64,000 nt of DNA from Consotaella aegiceratis (GTDB taxonomy: Bacteria; Pseudomonadota; Alphaproteobacteria; Rhizobiales; Rhizobiaceae): positions 1-64,000 of the forward strand of contig NZ_JAZHFT010000019.1 of NCBI RefSeq assembly GCF_036541425.1, read 5' to 3'. Below, piece by piece: positions 25,824 through 34,376 of the stretch (its first letter is position 1; each line of letters begins with the position of its first letter). The translations under genes were made by a program, and so were the position numbers. The notes beneath the pieces are model-generated. The model worked only from the letters and a program-made list of their open reading frames with translations. It had not been told where the DNA came from and ran no database searches.

Positions 25824-26600
25824 GTGCCCAAATTCGCCGCCAATCTGTCGATGCTCTACACCGAGTTCGCCTTCATCGACCGCTTCGCGGCTGCCGCCGG
25901 GGGCGGCTTTCCGGCCGTCGAATATGTCAGCCCCTACGAACAGTCGGCCGAGGATGTCGCCGAGGCGCTGCGGGCGAACGGTCTCGTCCAGGCGCTGTTC
26001 AATCTGCCCGCCGGCGACTGGGCCGGCGGAGAGCGGGGTATCGGCTGCCTGCCGGACCGCGTGGATGAATTTCGTGACGGTGTCGGAAGGGCGATCGCCT
26101 ATGGCAAGGCGCTGGGCTGCGCCAAGATCAACTGTCTGGCGGGGATCACGCCGAAGGACAGCGATCCGAAGAAGCTCGAAGAGGTTCTCGTCGCCAATTT
26201 GAAGTTCGCGGCGCCTCGGCTGGCGCAGGCCGGGATCAAACTGCTGCTCGAACCGATCAACCTGCGCGACATCCCCGGCTTTTTCGTCTCGCATACCGAC
26301 CATGCGGAAGCGATCCTGGAGGCGTGCGGCTCGGACAATCTGTTCATCCAATACGACATCTACCACACCCAGGTGATGCAGGGCGATCTGATCCCGACCT
26401 TCCAGCGGCTGCAGAACCGGATTGCGCACATCCAGCTCGCCGACAACCCGGGCCGGCACGAGCCAGGCACGGGCGAGATCAACTACCCCTTCGTCTTCGC
26501 CGAGCTCGACCGGCTCGGCTACGACGGCTTCATCGGTTGCGAATACAAGCCCGCCGGCACGACCACGGCCGGAGTCGGCTGGATGAAACCTTATCACTGA
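25824..26600 (+). CDS. Hydroxypyruvate isomerase-like TIM-barrel protein
   Basis: 258 residues of the xylose-isomerase-like AP endonuclease family 2 fold, closest in pattern to hydroxypyruvate isomerase/2-oxo-tetronate isomerase: LYTEFAFIDRFAAAAGGGFP, QALFNLPAGDWAGGERGIGC, LLEPINLRDIPGFFVSHTDH, LFIQYDIYHTQVMQGDL, IQLADNPGRHEPGTGEINYP. The metal ligands are the Glu in LLEPIN, the Asp and His in YDIYH, the Gln in HIQLAD and the Glu in GCEYKP. GTG start behind GAGGAGGGG. The cognate tartronate-semialdehyde reductase survives only as a fragment downstream, so the present role may be isomerising another 2-keto sugar acid. Confidence 0.85.
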   Translation: MPKFAANLSMLYTEFAFIDRFAAAAGGGFPAVEYVSPYEQSAEDVAEALRANGLVQALFNLPAGDWAGGERGIGCLPDRVDEFRDGVGRAIAYGKALGCAKINCLAGITPKDSDPKKLEEVLVANLKFAAPRLAQAGIKLLLEPINLRDIPGFFVSHTDHAEAILEACGSDNLFIQYDIYHTQVMQGDLIPTFQRLQNRIAHIQLADNPGRHEPGTGEINYPFVFAELDRLGYDGFIGCEYKPAGTTTAGVGWMKPYH

Positions 26601-26724
26601 GCGACGCCGATCAGCCGGACCGCGTCTCTCCGGCCGAAGCATCGCCACGCCAACGACGATTTAGGACCGGGCCGCACGGTCGGCACGGGGCAAGCAAGGC
26701 TGTGCCGAGGAGCACGACAGGACC

Positions 26725-28839
26725 ATGAGCAAGACCGAACTCCAGGTGCCTTTCGGCGCGGTCTATTTCCGCAAGTCAAATCCGCCGCGAGAGGACTGGG
26801 AGCGCGACTACGGCATCGCCGCTGAGGACGGGCTCAACGTCTTTCGCCACTGGTTCATGTGGAGCGCCATCGAGCGGGCGCCGGGCGTCTATGACTGGGA
26901 GGAGTACGACCGTCAGCTCGATCTCGCCGCCGCCAACGGTATCAAGACGATCGTCGCGGAGCTAACCCATACGGCGCCCGACTGGGCTTTGCGCAAGTTC
27001 GCACAGGCGCGGCAGCGGTATGCGGATGGCCGACCGGCGGCCTCGATCATGGGCGTGTCGGCCGCAACCGGCGGCTTTTCCGAAAGCGGCGGCGGGGGGC
27101 TTCTCACCTTCAACTGTCCGGAGGCTTGGGAGGCGGCGAAAACCTTTCTGACGACGATGGCGGAGCGCTACAAGGGCCATCCCGGCCTGCTCGGCTACGA
27201 CGTCTGGAACGAGTGCAACTACTCGCCCCGCATCGACTACAGCGCCTTTACCGCGGCGGCGTTCCGCGACTGGCTCAAGGCGAAATACGGCTCGCTCGAG
27301 ACCTTGGCTAAGGCCTGGTATCGCTATTCCTATGCCGAGTGGGAGGATATCGAGCCGCCGCACCAGACCGCGCCCTATCCGGAATGTCTCGACTGGCTGC
27401 AGTTCAAGCGCGACAACTTCTATGACCAGATGCAATGGCGGATCGACGCGATCCGGGCGGTGGATCCGGATTGCCTGATCGCCGCCCACGGCGTCGGCGG
27501 CGCCATTCCGGATATGGCGGCACGCGGCTGCGACGACTGGCGCGCCGCCTCCAAGGTGCAGGTCTACGGCTATACCTGGATTCAGGCGCGCAAGGGCAAC
27601 CAGCCCTGGCGAAGCTGGTATGCCGCCGACCTCAATCGCGCGGCGGCGCGCGGCAAGCCGTTCTGGCATGCCGAGCGGCAGGGAGGACCGTTGTGGATGC
27701 AGCCGCAGGTCGTCGGACGCGACAAGGAGGACGGGCGCATTCCAGAGCCGGAGGATATCCGGGTCTGGACGATGACGTCATTCGCCGGCGGCGCTCGGGG
27801 AGTGCTGAACCTGCGCTATCGGCCGCTGCTCGACGGTCCGCTGTTCGGCGCCTTCGGCTCCTACGACATGGACGGCTCGCGCACCTCGCGGTCCGACATG
27901 GCGAGCGATCTGGCGAAGTGGGCCAACGCGCCGGAGCAGAAGCCGCTTTTCGCCGCCCGGCCGATCCGCGGCGAGATCGGCATCCTCGTGGTGCCGGAGG
28001 TCCAGGAGTGGGACTATCTGCTCAGCTACGAGGGCAAATACGACACCTACGCCGCCGCCATGTGGGGCGCCTATCGCGGCTTCTTCGACAATGGCTTCCA
28101 GGCGGACTGGGTACACGCCGACGACATCGACGGCCATGATGTGCTCTACTTCCCCTATCCGATCATGCTGACCGCCGCGCGGGCGAAGAAGCTGGCCGAT
28201 TGGGTCGAGGCCGGCGGCACGCTGATCGCCGAGGCCTGTCCCGGCTATTTCGGCGATCGCGGCAGAGTCGGCACCGTCCAGCCCAATCTCGGACTGGATG
28301 CGGTGTTCGGCGCACGAGAGGACCACGTCGAGTTCATGCCCGATATCCGCGACCGCATCCGTTTCAACATGGATGGCCTGTCCGTGCGCGGCGGCGGCTT
28401 CCTGCAGGCCTACCGCTGTGCCGGGGGGACGCCCTATGGCTGGTTCGACGACGGCCGCCTGGCCGTGGTCGCCAATTCCTTCGGCAAGGGACGCACGCTG
28501 CTCGTCGGCACCCATCCGTCGGTCGGCTACTATCGGTCGAGCGAACCGGCGAACCGGCGCTTCTTCGCCGAATGCGCCGCCTATGCCGGCAAGATCCAGC
28601 ACGTGCAGACCAACAATCCGCAGGTCCAGATCCGGGTGCATCGGGAGGAGGGGCGGACGTTCCTCTGGTTCATCAATCCGACACGGCAGCTTCAGACCGG
28701 ACATCTCGCGTTGTTCGGTTCGCAGAATGCCGTTGTGCCGGGCCGGGTGCACTGGGCGGAAGAGGGCGCGGTTTTCGACGGTCGGCGGTTCTGCGTGCCC
28801 GCCCGCGACGCGCTGATCCTGGAAGTCGAACCGCGATGA
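26725..28839 (+). CDS. Beta-galactosidase-like enzyme, glycoside hydrolase family 42
   Basis: 704 residues with GH42 order: barrel (about 5-380), trimerisation domain (about 390-620), C-terminal beta domain. DGLNVFRHWFMWSAIERAPG and YDWEEYDRQLDLAAANGIKT are typical. The probable acid/base is Glu163 in YDVWNECNYS and the probable nucleophile is Glu317 in FWHAERQGG. There is no signal peptide. It sits 124 bases after the isomerase gene with a modest RBS. Subfamily specificity (galactose versus arabinose) cannot be read from the sequence. Confidence 0.85.
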   Translation: MSKTELQVPFGAVYFRKSNPPREDWERDYGIAAEDGLNVFRHWFMWSAIERAPGVYDWEEYDRQLDLAAANGIKTIVAELTHTAPDWALRKFAQARQRYADGRPAASIMGVSAATGGFSESGGGGLLTFNCPEAWEAAKTFLTTMAERYKGHPGLLGYDVWNECNYSPRIDYSAFTAAAFRDWLKAKYGSLETLAKAWYRYSYAEWEDIEPPHQTAPYPECLDWLQFKRDNFYDQMQWRIDAIRAVDPDCLIAAHGVGGAIPDMAARGCDDWRAASKVQVYGYTWIQARKGNQPWRSWYAADLNRAAARGKPFWHAERQGGPLWMQPQVVGRDKEDGRIPEPEDIRVWTMTSFAGGARGVLNLRYRPLLDGPLFGAFGSYDMDGSRTSRSDMASDLAKWANAPEQKPLFAARPIRGEIGILVVPEVQEWDYLLSYEGKYDTYAAAMWGAYRGFFDNGFQADWVHADDIDGHDVLYFPYPIMLTAARAKKLADWVEAGGTLIAEACPGYFGDRGRVGTVQPNLGLDAVFGAREDHVEFMPDIRDRIRFNMDGLSVRGGGFLQAYRCAGGTPYGWFDDGRLAVVANSFGKGRTLLVGTHPSVGYYRSSEPANRRFFAECAAYAGKIQHVQTNNPQVQIRVHREEGRTFLWFINPTRQLQTGHLALFGSQNAVVPGRVHWAEEGAVFDGRRFCVPARDALILEVEPR

Positions 28840-28855
28840 CGGCGTCCGAGGCACG

Positions 28856-29173
28856 TTGGCGACCAAGGCGGGGGTTTCGCAGGAAGCGGTGTTCGACGCG
28901 ATCAAGGGCGGGCTCGCCGGCTCGACGGTGATGAACGCCAAGGTGCCGATGATCCTCGTGGGCAACTTCAAGCCGGGGTTCCGCATCGACCTGCACGTCA
29001 AGGACCTGCAGAACGCGCTCGACACGGCGCATGCGCTGCACGTGCCGGTGCCGCTGTCGGCGGGGATCATGGAGATCATGCAGGCGCTCAAGGTCGACGG
29101 CGAGGGCGAGAGCGACCACAGCGCGGTGGCGCGCCACTACGAGAAGCTAGCCAAGGTCGAGGTGCGCCGATAG
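28856..29173 (+). pseudogene. garR: C-terminal remnant of tartronate-semialdehyde reductase
   Basis: About 105 residues corresponding only to the last third of GarR/GlxR (2-hydroxy-3-oxopropionate reductase): ATKAGVSQEAVFDAIKGGLA, STVMNAKVPMILVGNFKPGF, DLHVKDLQNALDTAHAL with the conserved catalytic-helix lysine in KDL. The Rossmann NAD domain is absent and the frame has only a TTG start without RBS. The loss starts 17 bases after the GH42 stop, so the deletion joint is at about 28850. Together with the adjoining hyi gene it indicates a formerly complete glyoxylate/hydroxypyruvate module. Confidence 0.8.
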
Positions 29174-29278
29174 GGGCGGCCGGGTCGGCGCGAATTGCGC
29201 GGCGGCCGGGCGGGGTGCAGCGGCGCTGCGCCGGGCATCCTGGCGGGCGACCACCTGCCTGGCGACCCATCGGGCTGC

Positions 29279-29336
29279 CGCCCCCACGGCATCGGCTTTT
29301 GGGGGCGTCATCTTCGGGACGGAGCCCGAGGATCCA
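29279..29336. repeat. Hairpin plus REP-like palindromic element
   Basis: CGCCCCCA / TGGGGGCG forms an 8-bp stem (29279-29307). Immediately adjoining is TCATCTTCGGG...CCCGAGGATCCA (29308-29336), the layout of interspersed palindromes of alphaproteobacteria that give SWILG.RPEDD-like translations on one strand. Only one copy is visible here, so repetition in the genome is inferred. Confidence 0.5.
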
Positions 29337-29598
29337 GGACCGTCGGAATTTCGATCGCCAAAAGGACAAAGCGGCCATAGCGTTCAGCGACGCAAAGGCT
29401 GGATCGCGGGCGGCGAACCCCTCTGATGCGGGATCCAACGCGGGGGCGAGGGTGCCTGCGCATAGCCGCGTGACGGATCGCAGACGACCGGTCCCTGCGA
29501 ACGGATGTGATCAGCGATATCGGCCGATATCTCAGCTGCCGCCGCAAAGCGATATACTAGGATACGAATATGTTGCCAGTGTCTTCGTGACCCTCTAA

Positions 29599-29623
29599 TG
29601 ATCGGAACACGTTCGTTCGATCA
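29599..29623. promoter_or_regulatory. Nested dyad before uxaB, candidate operator
   Basis: TGATCG ... CGATCA arms surround GAAC-AC-GTTC, 15 bases before the chosen uxaB start. Position between promoter and RBS is right for a repressor site. The responsible regulator (GntR- or LacI-type) cannot be named. Confidence 0.4.
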
Positions 29624-29637
29624 TCATGGAGAGTATC

Positions 29638-31128
29638 ATGAAGCGTCTCGACGGCAGCTTCCTGGACGGCCGTTCGCGTCCGACGCCGCGGATCTTGCAA
29701 TGGGGCGAGGGCAATTTTTTGCGCGCCTTCGTCGATTGGAAGATCGACCGGCTGAACGAGGCGGCCGGAAGCGATTGGGGCGTCGTCGTGGTGCGGCCGA
29801 TCGCAGGCGGACTGCCGTTTACGCTGAACGAGCAGGAGGGCGTCTATACCGTTTTGTCTCGCGGCGTGAACGACGATGGCGAGCCGGTATCGGAAGCGCG
29901 CAAGATCGCCTGCGTGCGCGAGGAGAAGTCCTCGCACGACGACTGGGCCGGAGTGCTCGCCCTGGCCCGTGACGAGGCCATCACCGTCGTCATCTCCAAC
30001 ACCACGGACGCCGGTATCGCCTATGTGCCAACGGTCCAATACGACGACGCACCGCAGGCGTCGTTCCCGGGCAAGATGACGCGCTTCCTGCACGAGCGTT
30101 GGAAAGCGTTCGACGGCCAGGCCGACGCCGGCCTGCAGATGATCGCCTGCGAGTTGATCGATCACAATGGCGATGAGCTGCGCCGCATCGTGCTGCAGCA
30201 TGCCAGGGAATGGGGGCTGGAGCCGGCCTTCATCGAATGGGTGGAGACGGCCAACGCCTTCTACAATACGCTGGTCGACCGCATCGTGCCGGGCTATCCG
30301 CGCGCCGAGGCCGAAGCGTTGCAGAAGGACCTCGGCTATGAAGACAAGTTCATGGCCGCCGCCGAACTGTTCCACTTCTTCGTCATCGAAAAGAAGCCGG
30401 GCATGCCCGAACTGCGCCTGCCGCTCGCCGAGTACGACGAGGGCACGATCGTTGTCGAGGATGCAACGCCCTACAAGGCGCGCAAGGTGGCGATCCTCAA
30501 CGGCGCGCATACGGGACTCTGCGCCCTGGCGCTGCTGGCCGGCGTGGAGACGGTCGGCGAGGCCGTGACCGACGAAGCCGGCGCCCGCTTTTTGGATCGG
30601 CTGCTGAACGAGGAAGTGATCCCCTTCCTGACTTTGCCGAAGGAGGAGTTGGAGGCCTTCGCGGCCGCCGTGCTGCGGCGCTTCCGCAACCCCTATATCC
30701 GGCACCTCTGGTACGACATCAGCCTCAACGGCATCGTCAAGTATCAGACGCGCAATCTCGATCGCCTGGTGGCGTATCAGGAGAAATTCGGCAAGCCGGC
30801 GCCGCTCAACACGCTGGCGCTCGCCGCGTGGCTGGCGTTCTATCTCGGGCAGTTCGAGGGAGCCGAGAAACTGCCGCCGCGCGATGCAGACGTCATCGTC
30901 AACCGTATCCGCGAGATCGGTGCGCTCGACGACGGCACGGCGGACGGCCTGGACAAGATGGTCGCGGCCTACCTCGGTGAGGCCGCCTTCTGGGGCCGGT
31001 CGATCGACGATCCGAAGCTGCGCGCAGCCGTGGCGGAGGATTTCCGCTACCTGACCGAGGGACCCTTCAGCTTCTCCCGCCTCGCCGCTTTTATTGAGAA
31101 AGCCTCATCGGGACGGCCCTGGCAATGA
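29638..31128 (+). CDS. uxaB: Tagaturonate reductase (altronate oxidoreductase)
   Basis: 496 residues of the polyol/mannitol dehydrogenase family, UxaB branch: PRILQWGEGNFLRAFVDWKI near the start (GEGNFLRAF is the dinucleotide-binding motif), VVISNTTDAGIAY, KVAILNGAHTGLCALALLAG, FRNPYIRHLWYDISLNGIVK with the catalytic lysine region. It interconverts tagaturonate and altronate with NAD(H) in galacturonate catabolism. ATG 29638 has GGAGAG upstream; ATG 29626 lacks an RBS. No uxaA or uxaC lies nearby, so it either works with distant genes or with products of system 2. It is separately promoted, not obviously part of that operon. Confidence 0.85.
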   Translation: MKRLDGSFLDGRSRPTPRILQWGEGNFLRAFVDWKIDRLNEAAGSDWGVVVVRPIAGGLPFTLNEQEGVYTVLSRGVNDDGEPVSEARKIACVREEKSSHDDWAGVLALARDEAITVVISNTTDAGIAYVPTVQYDDAPQASFPGKMTRFLHERWKAFDGQADAGLQMIACELIDHNGDELRRIVLQHAREWGLEPAFIEWVETANAFYNTLVDRIVPGYPRAEAEALQKDLGYEDKFMAAAELFHFFVIEKKPGMPELRLPLAEYDEGTIVVEDATPYKARKVAILNGAHTGLCALALLAGVETVGEAVTDEAGARFLDRLLNEEVIPFLTLPKEELEAFAAAVLRRFRNPYIRHLWYDISLNGIVKYQTRNLDRLVAYQEKFGKPAPLNTLALAAWLAFYLGQFEGAEKLPPRDADVIVNRIREIGALDDGTADGLDKMVAAYLGEAAFWGRSIDDPKLRAAVAEDFRYLTEGPFSFSRLAAFIEKASSGRPWQ

Positions 31129-31202
31129 GCAGCACGATCCGGATCGGCGGGCCGACGCTGCTTTCCACCACCTATCCCGACAAGCCGCAACGCAGCGGTT
31201 GA
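31125..31202 (+). CDS. 25-residue overlapping reading frame, possible gene remnant
   Basis: ATG overlaps the uxaB stop as ATGA and opens MSSTIRIGGPTLLSTTYPDK plus five more residues before TGA. The overlap looks like the start of a translationally coupled next gene (in many uxa operons a dehydratase), but nothing recognisable follows before tRNA-Val. It may be the stump of a deleted gene or a chance frame. Confidence 0.3.
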   Translation: MSSTIRIGGPTLLSTTYPDKPQRSG

Positions 31203-31266
31203 CGGCATAGACCGGCAGGCCTTATATCGCCGTCACCCCCGGCGGCGCTTCGGCGCCGCTCCGGTC

Positions 31267-31341
31267 GGGCGCGTAGCTCAGCGGGAGAGCACTACGTTCA
31301 CACCGTAGGGGTCACAGGTTCAATCCCTGTCGCGCCCACCA
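31267..31341 (+). tRNA. tRNA-Val (anticodon CAC)
   Basis: A 75-base cloverleaf: acceptor GGGCGCG/CGCGCCC, anticodon stem CTACG/CGTAG with loop TTCACAC (anticodon CAC), T arm ACAGG-TTCAATC-CCTGT, encoded CCA. Six T residues follow directly and may help end the transcript. It reads GUG and marks the right edge of the sugar-utilisation block. Confidence 0.96.
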
Positions 31342-31527
31342 TTTTTTAGCTGCCGCACTGCTGTCGGACGAGACAGCCCTATGGGCCGCGCCGATTACCA
31401 ACGATTGCTGGAAGCCCGCGACCTCGGCATCGTGAGATGCCGGTGCATGGTTGCGGCTTTTCATCGACAGCGCCTCGATTCACAGCTAGATCGTGGGCGG
31501 CATCGATGGGGAGGGCAGGAGGTTTGC

Positions 31528-32220
31528 ATGTCGGTCGATCTGAAGGATATGGCTGCGCGCGGTGCGGCGCAGCGGGTCGAACCGGGTATGAAGCTGGGGA
31601 TCGGCACCGGGTCGACCGCCGAATACTTCATCCGGGCGCTCGGTGAGCGCGTGGCATCCGGCCTGTCGATCCTGGGAGTTCCGACCTCGCGCCGCTCGGC
31701 CGAACTCTGCATGGAGCTGGGCATCCCCCTTTCGACGCTCGACGAAACGCCGCGTCTCGACCTGACCGTCGACGGGGCCGACGAGATCGATCCTTGTCTG
31801 CGCCTGATCAAGGGCGGTGGCGGTTCGCTGCTGCGCGAGAAGATCGTCGCGGCCGCCTCGGCGCGGATGATCGTCATCGCAGACGCCTCGAAGCGCGTGG
31901 ACACGCTGGGTGCGTTTCCCTTGCCGATCGAGGTCGACGGCTTCGGGCTCACCGCGACGCGCCTGGCCGTGGAGGCCGTGGCCTCCCGGCTCGGGCTCAC
32001 TCAATGCGACATCGTCCTGCGCAAAAAGAATGGCGAACACTTCGTCACCGACGGCGGCCACTTGATCCTGGACGCATCTTTTGGCCGCATTCCCGATCCA
32101 GACGCATTGTCCAGCGTTCTTCACGACATCCCGGGCATCGTCGAGCATGGACTGTTTCTCGGACTTGCCACAGCCGCGATCGTTGCCGGCGAGCAAGGCA
32201 TCGAGGTCCTCGGCTCATAG
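31528..32220 (+). CDS. rpiA: Ribose-5-phosphate isomerase A
   Basis: 230 residues, standard RpiA length. GIGTGSTAEYFI binds the phosphate, DGADEIDP and KGGGGSLLREKI carry the catalytic Asp and Lys, and the LGLTQCDIVLRKK and LDASFGRIPDP parts are typical. ATG 31528 follows GGCAGGAGG. It interconverts ribose-5-phosphate and ribulose-5-phosphate in the pentose phosphate pathway. First of an rpiA-DUF2059-gor group. Confidence 0.95.
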   Translation: MSVDLKDMAARGAAQRVEPGMKLGIGTGSTAEYFIRALGERVASGLSILGVPTSRRSAELCMELGIPLSTLDETPRLDLTVDGADEIDPCLRLIKGGGGSLLREKIVAAASARMIVIADASKRVDTLGAFPLPIEVDGFGLTATRLAVEAVASRLGLTQCDIVLRKKNGEHFVTDGGHLILDASFGRIPDPDALSSVLHDIPGIVEHGLFLGLATAAIVAGEQGIEVLGS

Positions 32221-32318
32221 TCTTCAACGGTGATCGCTCGCGTCTCACTTGCGAAGTGACCTGCCGATTCGATAGTGCAACCGGCACCGCTTCACGTCCG
32301 AACGATGGAGATTCTCGA

Positions 32319-32852
32319 ATGCCTGTCCGCAAAACGATGCGCCGCGTCGCCTTTGCCACCGTCGCGCTCGCCTTGAGTTCGGCAACGCCGCTCTACGCAC
32401 AGGATGCCAGCGACGCTCAAATCGCAGCCGCCAAGCAGGCGATCACGGCGATCCACGCCACGGACCGCTTCGACGTGATCCTGATGAACGCCGCGACCCA
32501 GATCAAGGGCAATCTCATTTCGCGCCATCCCGATCTGCAGAGCCAGATCTCCGATATGGTCGACGAGAAGGCGCTCGAGCTGGCGCCGCGCCGCGCCGAC
32601 CTGGAAAACGAGGTGGCGCGGGTCTATGCCAAGCTCTTCAGTGAGGAGGAACTGCGCACGATCGCAGAGTTCTATAACTCCGAAGCCGGCAAGAAGCTGC
32701 TCGAAGAAGGGCCGATCGCTACCCGCGAGATGATGCAGGCCGCCGAGGTTTGGACGAACGGCATCGTTCGCGATCTGCAGAAGGCGACGACCGAAGGTGT
32801 CGAGAGCATGGCCAGCGGCAATGCGGATCAAGGCGCACAGTCTTCGCAATAG
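32319..32852 (+). CDS. DUF2059 periplasmic protein
   Basis: 177 residues. A signal peptide (MRRVAFATVALALSS..., cleavage after YAQ region) precedes a helical DUF2059 domain with the family motif EFYNSEAGKKLLEE and VARVYAKLFSEEELRTIAEF. Function unknown. It has an RBS GGAG at 32307 and lies between rpiA and gor, an order recurrent in Rhizobiales. Confidence 0.85.
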   Translation: MPVRKTMRRVAFATVALALSSATPLYAQDASDAQIAAAKQAITAIHATDRFDVILMNAATQIKGNLISRHPDLQSQISDMVDEKALELAPRRADLENEVARVYAKLFSEEELRTIAEFYNSEAGKKLLEEGPIATREMMQAAEVWTNGIVRDLQKATTEGVESMASGNADQGAQSSQ

Positions 32853-32920
32853 ACGGACATGACCTCAAACCACGGTCTGCGGGAGTCTCCACGCCGCGTG
32901 GGCCGAGCCATGGAGGCGGC

Positions 32921-34321
32921 GTGGCGGAAACAACCTACGACTTCGACCTTTTCGTAATCGGTGGCGGCTCTGGCGGCGTCAGGGCGGCCCGGCGGGCGGC
33001 GATGCTCGGCCATCGGGTGGCGATCGCCGAGGAATACCGATACGGCGGCACCTGCGTCATCCGCGGCTGCGTGCCCAAGAAGCTGTTCGTCTATGCCTCG
33101 CAATTCGCCGAATCCTTCGAGGATGCCGCCGGTTACGGCTGGAGCGTCGGCAAGCGGCGGTTCGACTGGAGCGCGCTGGTCGCCGCCAAGGACAACGAGA
33201 TTGACCGCCTGGAGCGGATCTATCGCTCCAACCTCGAAAAGGCCGGCGTGATGCTGCTCGGCTCGCGTGCCGTTCTCGAGGGACCGCACGAGATCCGCAT
33301 CCTGGAGACCGGCAAGGTGGTGACGGCCGACAAGATTCTCATCGCCACCGGCAGCCGTGCCAATCCGCATCCGGGGCTGCCGGGCGCCGAGCACTGCATC
33401 ACCTCCAACGAAGCCTTCCACATGCACCGCCTGCCCAAGGCAGTGGCGATCCTCGGTGGCGGTTATATCGCCGTCGAGTTTGCCAACATCTTCCTCGGGC
33501 TGGGGGTCGAAACGACGCTCGTCTACCGCGGCAAGGAGATCCTGCAAGGCTTCGACGACGACCTTCGCCACGCGCTGCACCAGGCCATGAAGAAAAAGGG
33601 CGTGCACATTCGCTGTGAGGACACCTTCCGGGAGGTCGTCCAAAAGCCGGACGGCCGCTTCGAGGCGCACCTGGCGGGCGGCGATATCGTCGATGCGGAC
33701 GAGGTGATGCTGGCCATTGGCCGCAAGGCCAACACCGAGGATCTCGGCTGCGACAAGGCGGGCGTCGAACTCGATCCGCGCGGTGCGGTGATGGTCGACG
33801 ACTATTCCAAGACCAGTGCTGACAACATCTGGGCCGTCGGCGACGTTACGCATCGCATGCAGCTGACGCCGGTGGCGATCCACGAGGCCATGTGCTTCGT
33901 CGACACGGTGTTCGGCGGCAAGCCGACGAAGCCGGACTACGACAGCGTTCCGACGGCGGTGTTCTCGCAGCCGGAGATCGGCACGGTGGGACTGACCGAG
34001 GCCGCCGCTGCAAAGGCCTATCCCGAGATCGAGATCTATCGGACGAGTTTTCGTCCGATGAAGAACACGCTGTCCGGACGCGACGAGACCATGCTGATCA
34101 AGCTCGTGGTCGATGCTGCGAGCCGGCGGGTGATCGGAGCCCATATTCTCGGTCCTGACGCCGGCGAGATGAGCCAGATTTTGGGCATCGCGGTGAAGGG
34201 TCGGCTGACGAAAGAGCAGTTCGACGCGACCATGGCGGTGCATCCGACGGCGGCCGAGGAGATTGTGACCATGTACGAGCCGAGCTATCGGCTGAAGGAT
34301 GGCGAGCGGGTCGAGACGTGA
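32921..34321 (+). CDS. gor: Glutathione-disulfide reductase
   Basis: 466 residues. FAD site VIGGGSGGVRAARRAA, redox pair in GGTCVIRGCVPKKL, NADP domain AILGGGYIAVEFANIFLGLG, interface motif HPTAAEE. It reduces glutathione disulfide with NADPH in the cytoplasm. GTG 32921 is chosen for GGAGG just upstream and because the encoded start MAETTYDFDLFVIGGG fits the family; the ATG at 32910 is out of frame. Confidence 0.95.
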   Translation: MAETTYDFDLFVIGGGSGGVRAARRAAMLGHRVAIAEEYRYGGTCVIRGCVPKKLFVYASQFAESFEDAAGYGWSVGKRRFDWSALVAAKDNEIDRLERIYRSNLEKAGVMLLGSRAVLEGPHEIRILETGKVVTADKILIATGSRANPHPGLPGAEHCITSNEAFHMHRLPKAVAILGGGYIAVEFANIFLGLGVETTLVYRGKEILQGFDDDLRHALHQAMKKKGVHIRCEDTFREVVQKPDGRFEAHLAGGDIVDADEVMLAIGRKANTEDLGCDKAGVELDPRGAVMVDDYSKTSADNIWAVGDVTHRMQLTPVAIHEAMCFVDTVFGGKPTKPDYDSVPTAVFSQPEIGTVGLTEAAAAKAYPEIEIYRTSFRPMKNTLSGRDETMLIKLVVDAASRRVIGAHILGPDAGEMSQILGIAVKGRLTKEQFDATMAVHPTAAEEIVTMYEPSYRLKDGERVET

Positions 34322-34376
34322 GGCGCGGCGCCGTCCGCTCCGAGTTCCCCTGGACGAACTGGTTCCTGACGTTCCC

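Larger units (their letters stand above)
29174..29637. other. Intergenic stretch with palindromic repeat and uxaB promoter region
   Basis: 464 bases without a gene. The first half holds a GC-rich hairpin and a REP-like palindrome (annotated separately). The second half holds a TATACT sequence near 29553 that could serve as a -10 box without an obvious -35, and a dyad directly upstream of uxaB. Confidence 0.5.

Noticed and set aside
4754..31341. Phage-type attachment sites formed by duplicated tRNA 3' ends
   Set aside because: The 3' parts of tRNA-Pro and tRNA-Val differ and no second copy of either was found in the block; no integrase gene is present in the window.
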